A stretch of DNA of 64,000 bases from Micrococcaceae bacterium RIT 802 (GCA_016892645.1 JAFEMX010000003.1:186001-250000); one strand, 5' to 3'; positions 8,918 through 18,906 are shown, numbered from the stretch's first letter. The notes: generated from the sequence alone by a model not told the origin. A program made the numbers and translations.

Positions 8918-10258
8918 CTACAGGATGCCGAGGTAGCGGGAGGTCTCGAAGGGGCTGACGTACTGGCGGTATTCGTTCCATTCGTCCTGCTTGTTGCGCA
9001 GGAACGAGTCGAAGACCTGCTCGCCGAGGATCTCCGGGACCAGTTCGGAGTCCTCCATGGAGCGGATCGCGTCGTGCAGCGAGCCGGGCAGCGGGGCGTG
9101 GCCCATCGCCCGGCGCTCAGCGGCGCTGAGGCCCCACACGTCGTCGTCGGTGGCCGGCGGCAGTTCGTAGCCCTCCTGGATGCCCTTGAGCCCGGCGCCG
9201 AGGATGACGGCATAGGCCAGGTAGGGGTTGGCCGCGGAGTCGATGCCGCGGTATTCGACGCGCGCCGACTGGCCCTTGTTCGGCTTGTACAGCGGCACCC
9301 GGAGCAGTGCGGAGCGGTTGTTGTGGCCCCACGAGAGATGGCTGGGCGCCTCCCCCCCGCCCCAGAGCCGCTTGTAGGAGTTCACGAACTGGTTGGTCAC
9401 CGCGGTGAACTCCGGGGCGTGGCGCAGCACGCCGGCGATGAACTGCCGGGCGGTCTGCGAGAGCTGGTACTCCTGCCCGGCCTCGAAGAACGCGTTGGTG
9501 TCGCCCTCGAAGAGCGAGAAGTGGGTGTGCATCCCCGACCCGGGGTGGCTGGAGAACGGCTTGGGCATGAACGTCGCGTAGATGCCCTGCTGCAGCGCCA
9601 CCTCCTTGACCACGGTGCGGAAGGTCATGATGTTGTCCGCCGTCTGCAGGGCATCGGCGTAGCGCAGGTCGATCTCGTTCTGGCCGGGTCCGGTCTCGTG
9701 GTGGCTGAACTCCACGGAGATCCCCACCGCCTCGAGCATGGTCACGGCACGACGGCGGAAATCCTGGCCCACGCCGCCGGTCACGTGGTCGAAGTAGCCG
9801 CCATGGTCCACGGGGGTCGGTTCGCCGTTGGCGTCCAGCGCATCGGACTTGAGCAGGTAGAACTCGACCTCGGGGTGCGTGTAGCAGGTGAAGCCCATGT
9901 CCGCGGCGGCGGCGAGCTGGCGCTTGAGCACGTGCCGCGGATCCGCCGGCGACGGTTCGCCGTCCGGGGTGAGGATGTCGCAGAACATCCGCGAGGTCGG
10001 CTCGATCTCCCCGCGCCACGGCAGGATCTGGAACGTTGAGGGGTCCGGCTGGGCCAGCATGTCCGATTCGTAGATGCGCGACAGGCCCTCGATGGATGAT
10101 CCGTCGAAGCCCAGCCCCTCCTCGAAGGCGCCCTCGACCTCGGCCGGGGCCAGGGCCACCGACTTCAGCGAGCCGACGACGTCGGTGAACCACATGCGCA
10201 CGAATCGCACGTCGCGTTCCTCGATGGTCCTGAGCACGAATTCCTGCTGGCGGTCCAT
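8918..10258 (-). CDS. glnA2: Glutamine synthetase family protein GlnA2
   Basis: 446 residues, GS-I fold with DGSSIEGL near 53, SGMHTHFSLF and NRSALLRVP. At the place of the adenylylated tyrosine it has tryptophan (DVWGLS, Trp375), so GlnE should not control it. Position next to glnE matches M. tuberculosis glnA2. In Streptomyces the related enzyme has been reported as a gamma-glutamylpolyamine synthetase, so polyamine rather than ammonia use is possible; sequence alone does not decide. The ATG follows AGGAG by 8 bases. It is the first gene of a glnA2-glnE unit, divergent from panB. Confidence 0.93.
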   Translation of the reverse strand: MDRQQEFVLRTIEERDVRFVRMWFTDVVGSLKSVALAPAEVEGAFEEGLGFDGSSIEGLSRIYESDMLAQPDPSTFQILPWRGEIEPTSRMFCDILTPDGEPSPADPRHVLKRQLAAAADMGFTCYTHPEVEFYLLKSDALDANGEPTPVDHGGYFDHVTGGVGQDFRRRAVTMLEAVGISVEFSHHETGPGQNEIDLRYADALQTADNIMTFRTVVKEVALQQGIYATFMPKPFSSHPGSGMHTHFSLFEGDTNAFFEAGQEYQLSQTARQFIAGVLRHAPEFTAVTNQFVNSYKRLWGGGEAPSHLSWGHNNRSALLRVPLYKPNKGQSARVEYRGIDSAANPYLAYAVILGAGLKGIQEGYELPPATDDDVWGLSAAERRAMGHAPLPGSLHDAIRSMEDSELVPEILGEQVFDSFLRNKQDEWNEYRQYVSPFETSRYLGIL

Positions 10259-10372
10259 GGGCTGGCTCCTCGTCTGATCCGGCGATTGCTGCGGTGGTTC
10301 CGGGCCGTCCCACCGACGCCAACTCTACTCGGAAACCGTAGTCAACCGGGTGTCCGGGGCTTGCGGGTGCCG

Positions 10373-10378
10373 TATCCT
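10373..10378 (+). promoter_or_regulatory. -10 hexamer of panB, probable leaderless start
   Basis: TATCCT ends 7 bases before the ATG of panB. No convincing -35 was found. Confidence 0.45.
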
Positions 10379-10385
10379 GAGGGAC

Positions 10386-11240
10386 ATGTCGCACGAACAG
10401 CCGTCCCCCTATGCCTCCGGCCAGCCCTCCCCCGCACCGCGTCCGGCCGGCCGGGTCCGCATCGGCCATCTGGCCCGGGCCAAGGCCGAGGGCCGGCGTT
10501 TCGCGATGTTGACCGCCTACGACCAGTACGCCGCGTCCATCTTCGAGGAGGCCGGCATCGAGGTGCTCCTCGTGGGCGACTCCGCGGCGAACAACGTGAT
10601 GGGCCATGCCACGACGCTGCCCATCACCCTCGACGAGATGAGTGTCTTCGCCCGGTCGGTCACCGCGGGGGCGAAGCGCAGCCTGGTCGTCTGCGACCTG
10701 CCGTTCGGCAGTTTCGAGGCCTCACCGCAGCTGGCCGTCGAATCGTCGGTGCGGCTGATGAAGGAGACGGGCATCCACGCGGTCAAGATGGAGGGCACGG
10801 GCCGCCGTGCGGGGCACGTCCGGGCCGTCGTCGACGCCGGGATCCCGGTCATGGCGCACATCGGGTTCACCCCGCAGGCCGAACACGCACTGGGTGGCTA
10901 CAAGGTGCAGGGGCGCGGTGACGCCGCCCGGCTGCTCATCGACGACGCCTTGGCGCTCGAGGCGGCCGGCGCGTTCTGCGTGCTGCTGGAAATGGTGCCC
11001 GCCGAGGTGGCCGCGGCCGTCGACGCCGCCCTGTCCGTGCCCACGATCGGCATCGGGGCCGGATCGGCCACCACGGGCCAGGTGCTGGTGTGGCAGGACA
11101 TGATGGGCCTGAACCCGGGCAAGCTGCCGCGCTTCGTGAAGAAATATGCCGACCTGCGCCAGGTCATGGGCGACGCCGCGGCCGAGTACCACCGCGACGT
11201 GGTGGACGGGACCTTCCCCGCGGACGAGCACGGGTTCTAG
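10386..11240 (+). CDS. panB: 3-methyl-2-oxobutanoate hydroxymethyltransferase
   Basis: 284 residues. It transfers a hydroxymethyl group from methylene-tetrahydrofolate to ketoisovalerate, giving ketopantoate, the first committed step to pantothenate and CoA. Family motifs are present: LVGDSAANNVMGH with the magnesium-binding aspartate, KMEGTG, AHIGFTPQ, and EMVPAE with the catalytic glutamate. The N-terminal 20 residues are a variable Pro/Ser-rich tail. ATG 10386 was chosen over an upstream in-frame GTG because it has GAGGGAC before it and a -10 at the right distance. No panC or panD is nearby. The position after glnA2 is conserved in mycobacteria. Confidence 0.96.
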   Translation: MSHEQPSPYASGQPSPAPRPAGRVRIGHLARAKAEGRRFAMLTAYDQYAASIFEEAGIEVLLVGDSAANNVMGHATTLPITLDEMSVFARSVTAGAKRSLVVCDLPFGSFEASPQLAVESSVRLMKETGIHAVKMEGTGRRAGHVRAVVDAGIPVMAHIGFTPQAEHALGGYKVQGRGDAARLLIDDALALEAAGAFCVLLEMVPAEVAAAVDAALSVPTIGIGAGSATTGQVLVWQDMMGLNPGKLPRFVKKYADLRQVMGDAAAEYHRDVVDGTFPADEHGF

Positions 11241-11255
11241 CCGCCCGGTGCCGGC

Positions 11256-11444
11256 TCAGGCCTCGTCGTCGTCCTCCCAGGACTGGTTGTTGCGTTCCAC
11301 CTGGGCCAGCGCGGCCTGGGCTTCCTCGCGCGTGTTGTAGGGGCCCAGCAGCTGCGACCAGTCCGACTGCGGACCGGATTCGACCTGCTTCGTGTTGACG
11401 TTGAACCAGAAATCGCCGCCCGTGGCTGCGCTGCCGTCGCTCAT
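11256..11444 (-). CDS. Small SPOR-like protein
   Basis: 62 residues: [13 protein letters not shown] then [20 protein letters not shown], ending in an acidic tail (WEDDDEA). The [13 protein letters not shown] pattern is the second half of a SPOR-type fold, the domain that binds denuded peptidoglycan, but there is no signal peptide or membrane helix, so a cytoplasmic role is more likely. GAAGGAG lies 6 bases before the ATG, which makes it a real gene despite its size. It is convergent with panB and divergent from map. Function unknown. Confidence 0.82.
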   Translation of the reverse strand: MSDGSAATGGDFWFNVNTKQVESGPQSDWSQLLGPYNTREEAQAALAQVERNNQSWEDDDEA

Positions 11445-11528
11445 CGTGCTCCTTCGTTCGCGGTGGCCCCGGCGATCCCGGGGCGTGGGTCTGCCAGCCC
11501 ACCATACTCCCGCGGGTTCGGATGGCGA

Positions 11529-11534
11529 TAGGAT
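11529..11534 (+). promoter_or_regulatory. -10 hexamer of map, probable leaderless start
   Basis: TAGGAT ends 7 bases before the map ATG. A GAGGA site also lies in those 7 bases, so a short leader cannot be excluded. Confidence 0.45.
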
Positions 11535-11541
11535 CGAGGAC

Positions 11542-12417
11542 ATGCCACGCACGTCCACAGCCCCCCTTGGAAATCTCGTCCCCGGAACCCCCACGCCGAT
11601 GCGCCGGGTCCCGGCGTCGATCGAGCGCCCCGAATACGTGGGCAAGCCCGCGCCGGCGAAGTTCGAGGGCTCGGAGGTGAAGTCCCCGGAGACGGTGGAG
11701 CGCATCCGCCGTGCCTCGAAAATCGCGGCCGAGGCCCTGGCGCTGGTCGGCGAGGCGGTGGTTCCGGGCGTGACCACCGACGAGCTGGACCGCATCGGCC
11801 ACGAACACCTCGTCTCCCACGGGGCCTACCCCTCCACGCTGGGGTACCGCGGCTTCACCAAGTCGCTGTGCACCTCGATCAACGAGGTCATCTGCCACGG
11901 CATCCCCGACACCACCGTCGTGCAGGAGGGGGACATCGTCAACATCGACATCACCGCCTACATCGGCCGGGTCCACGGCGACACGAACGCGACCTTCCTG
12001 GCCGGGGACGTCGACGAGGATTCCCGCCTGCTGGTCGAACGCACCGAGGAGTCGCTGCGCCGGGCCATCAAGGCGGTCATGCCGGGCCGGGAGATCAACG
12101 TCATCGGCCGCACCATCTCCGCCTACGCCAAGCGCTTCGGGTACGGCGTCGTCCGCGACTTCACCGGCCACGGCGTCGGCGAGGCGTTCCACACCGGCCT
12201 GATCATCCCGCACTATGACGCCGCCCCGGCCTACTCCCGGGTCATCGAATCCGGCATGGTCTTCACCATCGAGCCGATGCTCACCCTCGGCGGGGTCGAC
12301 TGGGACATGTGGGACGACGGCTGGACCGCCGTGACGCGCGACCGCAGCCGCACCGCCCAGTTCGAGCACACGCTGCTGGTGACCGATTCCGGCGCCGAGA
12401 TCCTGACCCTGGCCTGA
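11542..12417 (+). CDS. map: Methionine aminopeptidase, type I
   Basis: 291 residues. It removes the initiator methionine from new proteins. The five metal ligands are recognisable: Asp in NIDITAY (near 136), Asp in HGDTNATF (near 147), His in GHGVGEAFH, Glu in FTIEPML and Glu in QFEHTL. An N-terminal extension of about 40 residues rich in proline precedes the catalytic fold, typical of the actinobacterial type Ic enzyme (Rv2861c). The start follows GAGGAC and a -10 hexamer at leaderless distance; the upstream in-frame region belongs to the opposite gene. It is followed by ppgK on the same strand, 42 bases away. Confidence 0.95.
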   Translation: MPRTSTAPLGNLVPGTPTPMRRVPASIERPEYVGKPAPAKFEGSEVKSPETVERIRRASKIAAEALALVGEAVVPGVTTDELDRIGHEHLVSHGAYPSTLGYRGFTKSLCTSINEVICHGIPDTTVVQEGDIVNIDITAYIGRVHGDTNATFLAGDVDEDSRLLVERTEESLRRAIKAVMPGREINVIGRTISAYAKRFGYGVVRDFTGHGVGEAFHTGLIIPHYDAAPAYSRVIESGMVFTIEPMLTLGGVDWDMWDDGWTAVTRDRSRTAQFEHTLLVTDSGAEILTLA

Positions 12418-12459
12418 AACCCGGCCCCCACCGACCGAACCCATCCGCTGAGGAGCCCC

Positions 12460-13266
12460 ATGTCGAAGGACGAGCAGAGCAAGAAGAACAAGATCTCCAC
12501 CGCCATCGGCCTGGACATCGGCGGCACCGGCATCAAGGGCGGCATCGTCGACCTGAAGAAGGGCAAACTGATCGGCGAGCGGTACCGCATCGACACCCCG
12601 AAGCCCTCCACCCCCGCCGCGGTGGCGGAGGTCGTCGCGCAGATCGTCGCGGAGCTGTCCCTGCGCGAAGGGGCCCCGGACCCCGAGGCCCCGGTGGGCG
12701 TCACCTTCCCGGCCATCATCCACGAGGGCGTTGCCCTCTCGGCGGCCAACGTCGACAAGTCCTGGATCGACACCGACGTCGACACGCTCTTCACCAACGC
12801 CCTGCACCGCCCGGTCCAGGTCATGAACGACGCCGATGCCGCCGGGCTCGCGGAAGTCAGGTACGGCGCGGGCGAGGGCGTCGGAGGCACCGTCCTGGTC
12901 ATCACCCTGGGCACCGGCATCGGCTCGGCGCTGATCCACGACGGCGTCCTGGTGCCGAACCTCGAGCTCGGCCACCTGGAAATCGACGGGTTCGACGCCG
13001 AGTCGCGGGCCTCGGCCTCGGCGCGCGAACGCGAGGACCTGGCCTGGGACGACTACGCGGTGCGCCTGCAGCGTTATTTCTCCCACGTCGAGTTCCTCTT
13101 CTCCCCGAAGCTGTTCGTGGTCGGCGGGGGGATCTCCAAACGCTCCCAGGACTTCCTGCCGCAGCTCGATTTGCGCACGCCGATCAAGCCGGCGGCGTTG
13201 AAGAACAATGCGGGGATCGTCGGCGGCGCCCTGCAGGCGGCCATCCACTTCGGCCTGCGCAAGTAG
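12460..13266 (+). CDS. ppgK: Polyphosphate glucokinase
   Basis: 268 residues, ROK-like fold. It phosphorylates glucose using inorganic polyphosphate (and usually ATP), a trait of actinobacteria. Motifs: phosphate-binding GLDIGGTGIKGG near residue 22, MNDADAAG with the catalytic aspartate, and LGTGIGSALIHDG followed by the glucose-binding NLELGH. The first 15 residues are lysine-rich (KDEQSKKNK). GAGGAG lies 5 bases before the ATG. It may be co-transcribed with map. It converges on nrdR with only 18 bases between stops. Confidence 0.95.
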   Translation: MSKDEQSKKNKISTAIGLDIGGTGIKGGIVDLKKGKLIGERYRIDTPKPSTPAAVAEVVAQIVAELSLREGAPDPEAPVGVTFPAIIHEGVALSAANVDKSWIDTDVDTLFTNALHRPVQVMNDADAAGLAEVRYGAGEGVGGTVLVITLGTGIGSALIHDGVLVPNLELGHLEIDGFDAESRASASAREREDLAWDDYAVRLQRYFSHVEFLFSPKLFVVGGGISKRSQDFLPQLDLRTPIKPAALKNNAGIVGGALQAAIHFGLRK

Positions 13267-13284
13267 CTGGCCCCCGGGGCGGGC

Positions 13285-13776
13285 CTATTCGGCGGTCAAC
13301 GGCCGCTGGTGGCCGGCCTCCGGGGTGCCCTTCCCCTCGCTGCGCAGCTTGGCGATCGCCGCCTCGAAATCCTCCAGCGAGTCGAAGCCCTGGTAGACGC
13401 TGGCGAAGCGCAGGTAGGCGACCTGGTCCAGGTTCTGCAGCGGGCGCAGGATGGCCAGCCCGACGTCGTTGGCGTTGATCTCGGCGGCACCGGAGGCCCT
13501 GACGGTCTCCTCGACCTCCTGCGCCAGCAGCGCCAGGTCGTCATCGGTCACCGGACGGCCCTGGCAGGCCTTGCCGACACCCGAGATGACCTTGGCCCGG
13601 TCGAAGGGTTCGGCGACGCCGGAGCGCTTGACCACATTGAGGCTCGTCGTCTCCAGCGTGGTGAACCGGCGTTCGCAGGAGCTGCACAGCCGGCGCCGGC
13701 GGATGGACGAGCCGTCCTCGGTCAGGCGGCTGTCCACGACCCGGGAGTCGGAGTTCCTGCAAAATGGACAACGCAT
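13285..13776 (-). CDS. nrdR: Transcriptional repressor NrdR
   Basis: 163 residues. It represses ribonucleotide reductase genes in response to nucleotide pools. A zinc ribbon (Cys3, Cys6, Cys31, Cys34) at the N-terminus is followed by an ATP-cone domain starting at [16 protein letters not shown]. The ATG beginning MRCPFC was chosen because it has GGAG upstream and matches the family's usual start. No nrd genes are in the window. It is the last gene of the leftward dnaE-hisD-nrdR run. Confidence 0.96.
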   Translation of the reverse strand: MRCPFCRNSDSRVVDSRLTEDGSSIRRRRLCSSCERRFTTLETTSLNVVKRSGVAEPFDRAKVISGVGKACQGRPVTDDDLALLAQEVEETVRASGAAEINANDVGLAILRPLQNLDQVAYLRFASVYQGFDSLEDFEAAIAKLRSEGKGTPEAGHQRPLTAE

Positions 13777-13853
13777 GAGCTCCATCCCTTCCATGGCCGT
13801 GGGGCGGACCCGATGCCCGCGATGCCGTCAAAAATGCCGTGTCGGCTGAACCA

Positions 13854-15278
13854 TCATGTCATGTTCGACACGTGGGGATCCCGCCGTCGTCCCGGGTCCT
13901 CTCCGTGTTCGAGCCGGTGCCTGACCGCATCGCCGTGGGCCGGGAGGTCCTCGGCGTCGGCCAGGGCGACGACGTGGTCCCCGACCTCGCGCAGCGCCGC
14001 CTCGGGATACTCGATGACCTGGATGGCCTTGAGGAACGTCAGCACGTTCAGGCCCGAGGCGAAGGCGGCCGTCCCGCTGGTTGGCAGCACGTGGTTGGAC
14101 CCGGCGCTGTAGTCGCCGAGGGAGACGGGGCTGTGCTCGCCGACGAACACCGCACCGGCCGCGGTGACCCGGGCGGCGACGGCGGCGGGGTCCGCGGTGA
14201 GGATCTCCAGGTGCTCGGCGGCGTACGCGTTGCAGACCCGCAGTCCGGCGTCCAGGTCGTCGACGAGGATGACCGCCGACTGGCGACCGGACAGGGCGGT
14301 CAGGACCCGGTCGGAGTGCTTGGTCGTCCGGGTCTGGACATCCAGTTCGCCGCGCACCGCCTCGGCCAGCGCCTCGGAGTCGGTCACCAGCACGGCGGCG
14401 GCGTTCGGGTCGTGTTCGGCCTGGCTGATCATGTCGGCGGCCACGTAGCGCGGGGTGGCTCCGGCGTCGGCCAGGATGGCGATCTCGGTGGGTCCGGCCT
14501 CGGCGTCGATCCCGACGGCCCCCTTGACCAGCCGCTTCGCGGTGGCCACGAAGACGTTGCCCGGGCCGGTGATGACATCGACCGGCTCGATCCCGGCAGG
14601 TCCGCCGTCCGCGGATCCGTGCCCTGCGCCGGCGTCGATCCCGTAGGCGAAGGCGGCGATCGCCTGGGCGCCGCCCATGGCATGGACCTCTGTGATGCCG
14701 AGCAGCTCGGCGGCGGCGAGGATCGTGGGGTGGGGCAGGCCGCCGAATTCGCGTTGCGGCGGCGAGGCCAGGGCGATGGATCCCACGCCGGCCGCCAGGG
14801 CCGGCACGACGTTCATGATGACCGAGCTCGGATAGACGGCGAGACCGCCCGGGACATAGAGGCCGACCCGGCGGACCGGCTCCCACCGCTGGGTCACCGT
14901 GGCACCATCTCCGAAGTCCACCGACGCGGGGGACGGGACCTGGGCGGCGGCGAACCGGGTGGCCCGGCGGATGGATTCCTCCAGTGCCCGGCGCACCGTC
15001 GGGTCCAGCTCCCCCAGCGCCCGGCGCCGCGCCTCGGCCGGTACCTGCGTGGTGGTCTGTTCGACGCCGTCGAAGCGCAGTGCCAGTTCGGCCAGGGCGG
15101 CGAACCCGCGGGCCCGGACGTCGTCGATGATCCCCTGGACCGTCGCGGCGGCGGAAGCGCCATCGGTCTCGGGCCGGGGCAGCGAGGCCTTCAGCGCGGC
15201 ATGTCCCAGGGTGGCGTCCCGCAGGTCGATGGTGCGCAGGGCGCTGAAGGATTCCGGGGCGTTGGCTGAATTCGTCAC
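13854..15278 (-). CDS. hisD: Histidinol dehydrogenase
   Basis: 474 residues. It oxidises histidinol to histidine in two NAD-dependent steps, the last reactions of histidine synthesis. Recognisable segments: [42 protein letters not shown] and AEHLEI, which include zinc and catalytic residues. The last 25 residues are a poorly conserved Arg/His-rich tail. The GTG start has no good ribosome site but a TAAACT hexamer 6 bases before it, pointing to a leaderless mRNA. The rest of the his operon is not in the window. Confidence 0.95.
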   Translation of the reverse strand: MTNSANAPESFSALRTIDLRDATLGHAALKASLPRPETDGASAAATVQGIIDDVRARGFAALAELALRFDGVEQTTTQVPAEARRRALGELDPTVRRALEESIRRATRFAAAQVPSPASVDFGDGATVTQRWEPVRRVGLYVPGGLAVYPSSVIMNVVPALAAGVGSIALASPPQREFGGLPHPTILAAAELLGITEVHAMGGAQAIAAFAYGIDAGAGHGSADGGPAGIEPVDVITGPGNVFVATAKRLVKGAVGIDAEAGPTEIAILADAGATPRYVAADMISQAEHDPNAAAVLVTDSEALAEAVRGELDVQTRTTKHSDRVLTALSGRQSAVILVDDLDAGLRVCNAYAAEHLEILTADPAAVAARVTAAGAVFVGEHSPVSLGDYSAGSNHVLPTSGTAAFASGLNVLTFLKAIQVIEYPEAALREVGDHVVALADAEDLPAHGDAVRHRLEHGEDPGRRRDPHVSNMT

Positions 15279-15284
15279 CGTCCA

Positions 15285-15290
15285 AGTTTA
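15285..15290 (-). promoter_or_regulatory. -10 hexamer of hisD, probable leaderless start
   Basis: TAAACT ends 6 bases before the GTG of hisD, in the 58-base gap after dnaE. Confidence 0.5.
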
Positions 15291-15336
15291 CGACGCGGCG
15301 TGCCGGGCCGCCGACTGTTGCGGCGGCCCGGGACGC

Positions 15337-18300
15337 TCAGATGTCCAGGCAGGCCGGCCCGAGCAGCACCTTGAGGTCCCCGAAGAGCGCAGGGTTGGGG
15401 TTGACGCGGAATTCGATGCCCAGGCGCATGAGCTCGACGCTGCGGGTGCCGGAGAGCTTGACGCGCACCTCGGTGCTGCCCGAATGGGTTTGCAGGACCT
15501 CGCCCAGCTGGGTGACCACGGCTTCGGTGGCCTTGTGGGCGGGCATCGAGATGACCACGGGGCCGGCCAGGCCGTCCTCGCTGATCTCCGGGATCGTCAG
15601 TTCCTGGGCGTTGAGCGACACGGCGCCGTCGTCCCGACGCTGCAGCCGGCCCTTGACGACGACGATCAGGTCCTCGGCCAGCACGCTGGCGATCGGCCCG
15701 TAGGCCTGGCCGAAGAACATGACCTCCATCGAGCCGCCCAGGTCCTCGACCTCGCAGCGGGCGTACGGGTTGCCGCTGTTCTTGGCGATGCGGCGCTGCA
15801 ACGAGGTGATCATCCCCGAAATGGTGACGATCTGCCCGTCGCGTGGCCCGTCCTCGGAGAGCACCTGGGTGATGGAGAGGTCTGCGTGCTGTTCGAGCAG
15901 GCTGCCGAGCCCCTGCAGCGGGTGGTCGGAGACGTAGAGGCCGAGCATGTCGCGTTCGAAGGAGAGCTTGTCCTTCTTCTCCCACTCGGGCAGGTCCGGC
16001 ACCTCGATGGCCAGTCCGGCCCCCGCCGCCGGGTCGTCCATGGCGCTGAAGAGGTCGAACTGGTTGGCCGCCTCGTTGCGTTTGAGCACGATGACCGAGT
16101 CGACGGCCTCCTCGTGGATCATGGCCAGCGCCCGTCGCGGATGCCCCATCTCGTCGAAGGCGCCGGCCTTGACCAGTGATTCGATGGTGCGCTTGTTGCA
16201 GACGACGGCGGGGACCTTCTGCAGGTAGTCGCTGAAGGACTCGAAGTTCCCCTTCTCGGTCCTGGCCTCGACCATCGCGTTGACGACGTTCGTGCCGACG
16301 TTGCGGATGGCGCCCATGCCGAAGCGGATGTCGTCGCCCACCGGGGTGAAGTTCAGCTGGGACTCGTTCACGTCCGGCGGCAGCACGGTGATGCCCATGT
16401 GCCGGCACTCGTTGAGGTAGAGGGCCGACTTGTCCTTGTCGTCGCCGACGCTGGTGAGCAGGGCGGCCATGTACTCCGCCGGGTAGTGGGCCTTGAGGTA
16501 GGCGGTCCAGTAGGAGACCAGCCCGTAGGCTGCCGAGTGGGCCTTGTTGAACGCGTAGTCGGAGAAGGGCAGCAGGATGTCCCACAGCGACTTGATGGCC
16601 GCCTCGGAGAACCCGTTGTCGATCATGCCCTGGTGGAAGCCGGCATACTGCTTGTCCAGCTCGGCCTTCTTCTTCTTGCCCATGGCCCGGCGCAGGATGT
16701 CCGCCTGCCCGAGCGAGTACCCGGCGACCTTCTGGGCGATGGCCATGACCTGCTCCTGGTACACGATCAGCCCGTAGGTCGTGCCGAGGATCTCCGCGAG
16801 CGGTTCCTCCAGCTCGGCGTGGATCGGGGTGATCTCCTGCAGCCCGTTCTTGCGCAGCGCGTAGTTGTTGTGCGAGTTCGCGCCCATCGGGCCCGGCCGA
16901 TACAGCGCGATGACCGCGGAGATGTCCTCGAAGTTGTCCGGGCGCAGCAGGCGCAGCAGCGACCGCATGGGCCCACCGTCGAGCTGGAACACGCCCAGGG
17001 TGTCGCCGCGGGCCAGCAGGTCGTAGGCGGCCCGGTCATCGACCTCGAGGTGCTCGAGGTCCAGGTCCACGCCGCGGTTGATCTTGATGTTCTCGATGGC
17101 GTCGGAAATGATCGTCAGGTTCCGCAGGCCCAGGAAGTCCATCTTGATCAGCCCCAGGCCCTCGCAGGTCGGATAGTCGAACTGGGTGATGACCTGGCCG
17201 TCCTGGAAGCGGCGCATGATGGGCACGACGTCGATGATCGGGTCCGAGGACATGATCACCCCTGCCGCGTGGACGCCCCACTGGCGCTTGAGCCCCTCGA
17301 TGCCCTTGGCGGTCTCGAAGACCTTGGCGGCCTCGGGATCGTTGGAGATCAGCTGGCGGAAGTCCGCGGCCTCGGCGTAGCGCTTGGCCTTGGTGTCCTC
17401 GATGTCGGCCAACGGGATGTCCTTGGCCATGACCGCGGGCGGCAACGCCTTGGTCAGTGTCTCGCCCATGCTGAAGGGGTGGCCCATCACGCGGGCGGAG
17501 TCCTTCAGCGCCTGCTTGGTCTTGATCGACCCGTAGGTCACGATCATCGACACGCGTTCGTCGCCGTACTTCTCGGTCACGTACTTGATGACCTCCGAGC
17601 GGCGCCGGTCATCGAAGTCGACGTCGAAGTCGGGCATGGAGACGCGCTCCGGGTTCAGGAAGCGCTCGAAGATCAGCCCGTGCTGCAGCGGGTCCAGGTC
17701 GGTGATGCGCATGGCGTAGGCGACCATGGAACCGGCGCCGGAACCACGGCCGGGCCCGACGCGGATCCCGTTGTCCTTGGACCAGTTGATGAAGTCGGCC
17801 ACGACCAGGAAGTAGCCGGGGAAGCCCATCTTCGTGATGATGCCCAGCTCGTAGTCGGCCTGCTTCCGCGAGGCGTCCGGCACCCCGTTCGGGTACCGGT
17901 ACTTCAGGCCGGTGTCGACCTCCTTGACCAGCCAGCTGGTCTCGTCCTCCCCCGGCGGACACGGGAACTTCGGCATGTAGTTCGCGTCCGTGTTGAAGGA
18001 GACCTCGCAGCGATCGGCGATCTCCAGGGTGTTGTCGCAGGCCTCGGGGAACTCGGCGAACAAGGCGCGCATCTCCTGCGGGGACTTCAGGTAGAAACCC
18101 GTCCCGGAGAAGGCAAAGCGCGACCCGCCCTGGTCGTAGCTGGGTTCGAGCAGCGTGGAGCCGGACTGGATCGCCAACAGGGCCTCGTGGGCCTTGGCAT
18201 CGTGTTCGTGGGTGTAGTGCAGGTCGTTGGTGGCCACCAGCGGAAGGTTCATCTCCTTGGCCAGGCGCAGCAGGTCCTGCGTGGCCCGGCGTTCGATCTC

Positions 18301-18900
18301 CAGCCCGTGGTCCATCAGCTCGCAGTAGTAGTTCTCCGCCCCGAAGATGTCCCGGTATTCGCCGGCAGCCCGCTTCGCCTCCTCGTACTGGCCCAGCCGC
18401 AGCCGGGTCTGGATCTCCCCGGAGGGGCAGCCGGTGGTGGCGATGAGCCCTCCGCTGTATTCCTGAAGCAGTTCGCGGTCCAGCCGCGGCCACTTGCCGA
18501 ACACCGAGTCCAGCGACCCGATCGAGGAGGCGCGGAAGAGGTTGCGCATGCCCTCGTTGTTCCGGCTGAGCAACGTCATGTGGGTGTAGGCGCCGCCGCC
18601 GGAGATGTCGTCGCGCTTCTGGTGCTGCTCGCCCCAGCGCACGCGGGTCTTGTCGGTGCGTGCGGTCCCGGGGGTGACGTACGCCTCGACCCCGATGATG
18701 GGCTTGATCCCCGCGTTGGTGGCCTTGCTCCAGAAGTCGAAGGCCCCGAACAGGTAACCGTGGTCGGTGGTCGCCAGGGCCGGCATGCCCAGGCGTTCGG
18801 TCTCCTCGAAGAGGTCGGTCAGGCGCGCCGCGCCGTCGAGCATGGAGTATTCGGTGTGCGTATGGAGGTGGACGAATCCGTCACGTTTTGAGCTGGCCAC
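15337..18900 (-). CDS. dnaE: DNA polymerase III alpha subunit
   Basis: 1187 residues, normal for DnaE1, the replicative polymerase. The N-terminal PHP domain begins FVHLHTHTEYSMLDG, keeping the metal-binding histidines typical of actinobacterial DnaE1 where PHP proofreads. The polymerase active site is PDFDVDFDDRRR near 420, with the catalytic aspartates, and is preceded by GPGRGSGAGSMVAY. The tail holds helix-hairpin-helix and OB-fold regions (near 990-1070, IVTISGMITSLQRR). The GTG start has TAGACT 6 bases upstream and no strong ribosome site. Confidence 0.97.
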   Translation of the reverse strand: MASSKRDGFVHLHTHTEYSMLDGAARLTDLFEETERLGMPALATTDHGYLFGAFDFWSKATNAGIKPIIGVEAYVTPGTARTDKTRVRWGEQHQKRDDISGGGAYTHMTLLSRNNEGMRNLFRASSIGSLDSVFGKWPRLDRELLQEYSGGLIATTGCPSGEIQTRLRLGQYEEAKRAAGEYRDIFGAENYYCELMDHGLEIERRATQDLLRLAKEMNLPLVATNDLHYTHEHDAKAHEALLAIQSGSTLLEPSYDQGGSRFAFSGTGFYLKSPQEMRALFAEFPEACDNTLEIADRCEVSFNTDANYMPKFPCPPGEDETSWLVKEVDTGLKYRYPNGVPDASRKQADYELGIITKMGFPGYFLVVADFINWSKDNGIRVGPGRGSGAGSMVAYAMRITDLDPLQHGLIFERFLNPERVSMPDFDVDFDDRRRSEVIKYVTEKYGDERVSMIVTYGSIKTKQALKDSARVMGHPFSMGETLTKALPPAVMAKDIPLADIEDTKAKRYAEAADFRQLISNDPEAAKVFETAKGIEGLKRQWGVHAAGVIMSSDPIIDVVPIMRRFQDGQVITQFDYPTCEGLGLIKMDFLGLRNLTIISDAIENIKINRGVDLDLEHLEVDDRAAYDLLARGDTLGVFQLDGGPMRSLLRLLRPDNFEDISAVIALYRPGPMGANSHNNYALRKNGLQEITPIHAELEEPLAEILGTTYGLIVYQEQVMAIAQKVAGYSLGQADILRRAMGKKKKAELDKQYAGFHQGMIDNGFSEAAIKSLWDILLPFSDYAFNKAHSAAYGLVSYWTAYLKAHYPAEYMAALLTSVGDDKDKSALYLNECRHMGITVLPPDVNESQLNFTPVGDDIRFGMGAIRNVGTNVVNAMVEARTEKGNFESFSDYLQKVPAVVCNKRTIESLVKAGAFDEMGHPRRALAMIHEEAVDSVIVLKRNEAANQFDLFSAMDDPAAGAGLAIEVPDLPEWEKKDKLSFERDMLGLYVSDHPLQGLGSLLEQHADLSITQVLSEDGPRDGQIVTISGMITSLQRRIAKNSGNPYARCEVEDLGGSMEVMFFGQAYGPIASVLAEDLIVVVKGRLQRRDDGAVSLNAQELTIPEISEDGLAGPVVISMPAHKATEAVVTQLGEVLQTHSGSTEVRVKLSGTRSVELMRLGIEFRVNPNPALFGDLKVLLGPACLDI

Positions 18901-18906
18901 CGATCC

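Noticed and set aside
7229-10039. A 936-codon plus-strand open frame opposite glnE and glnA2
   Set aside because: It is antisense to two certain genes and has no recognisable motif or ribosome site; such frames are a by-product of GC-rich third codon positions.
16399-18891. An 830-codon plus-strand open frame opposite dnaE
   Set aside because: It mirrors dnaE codons and has low-complexity Gly/Arg/Val-rich composition.
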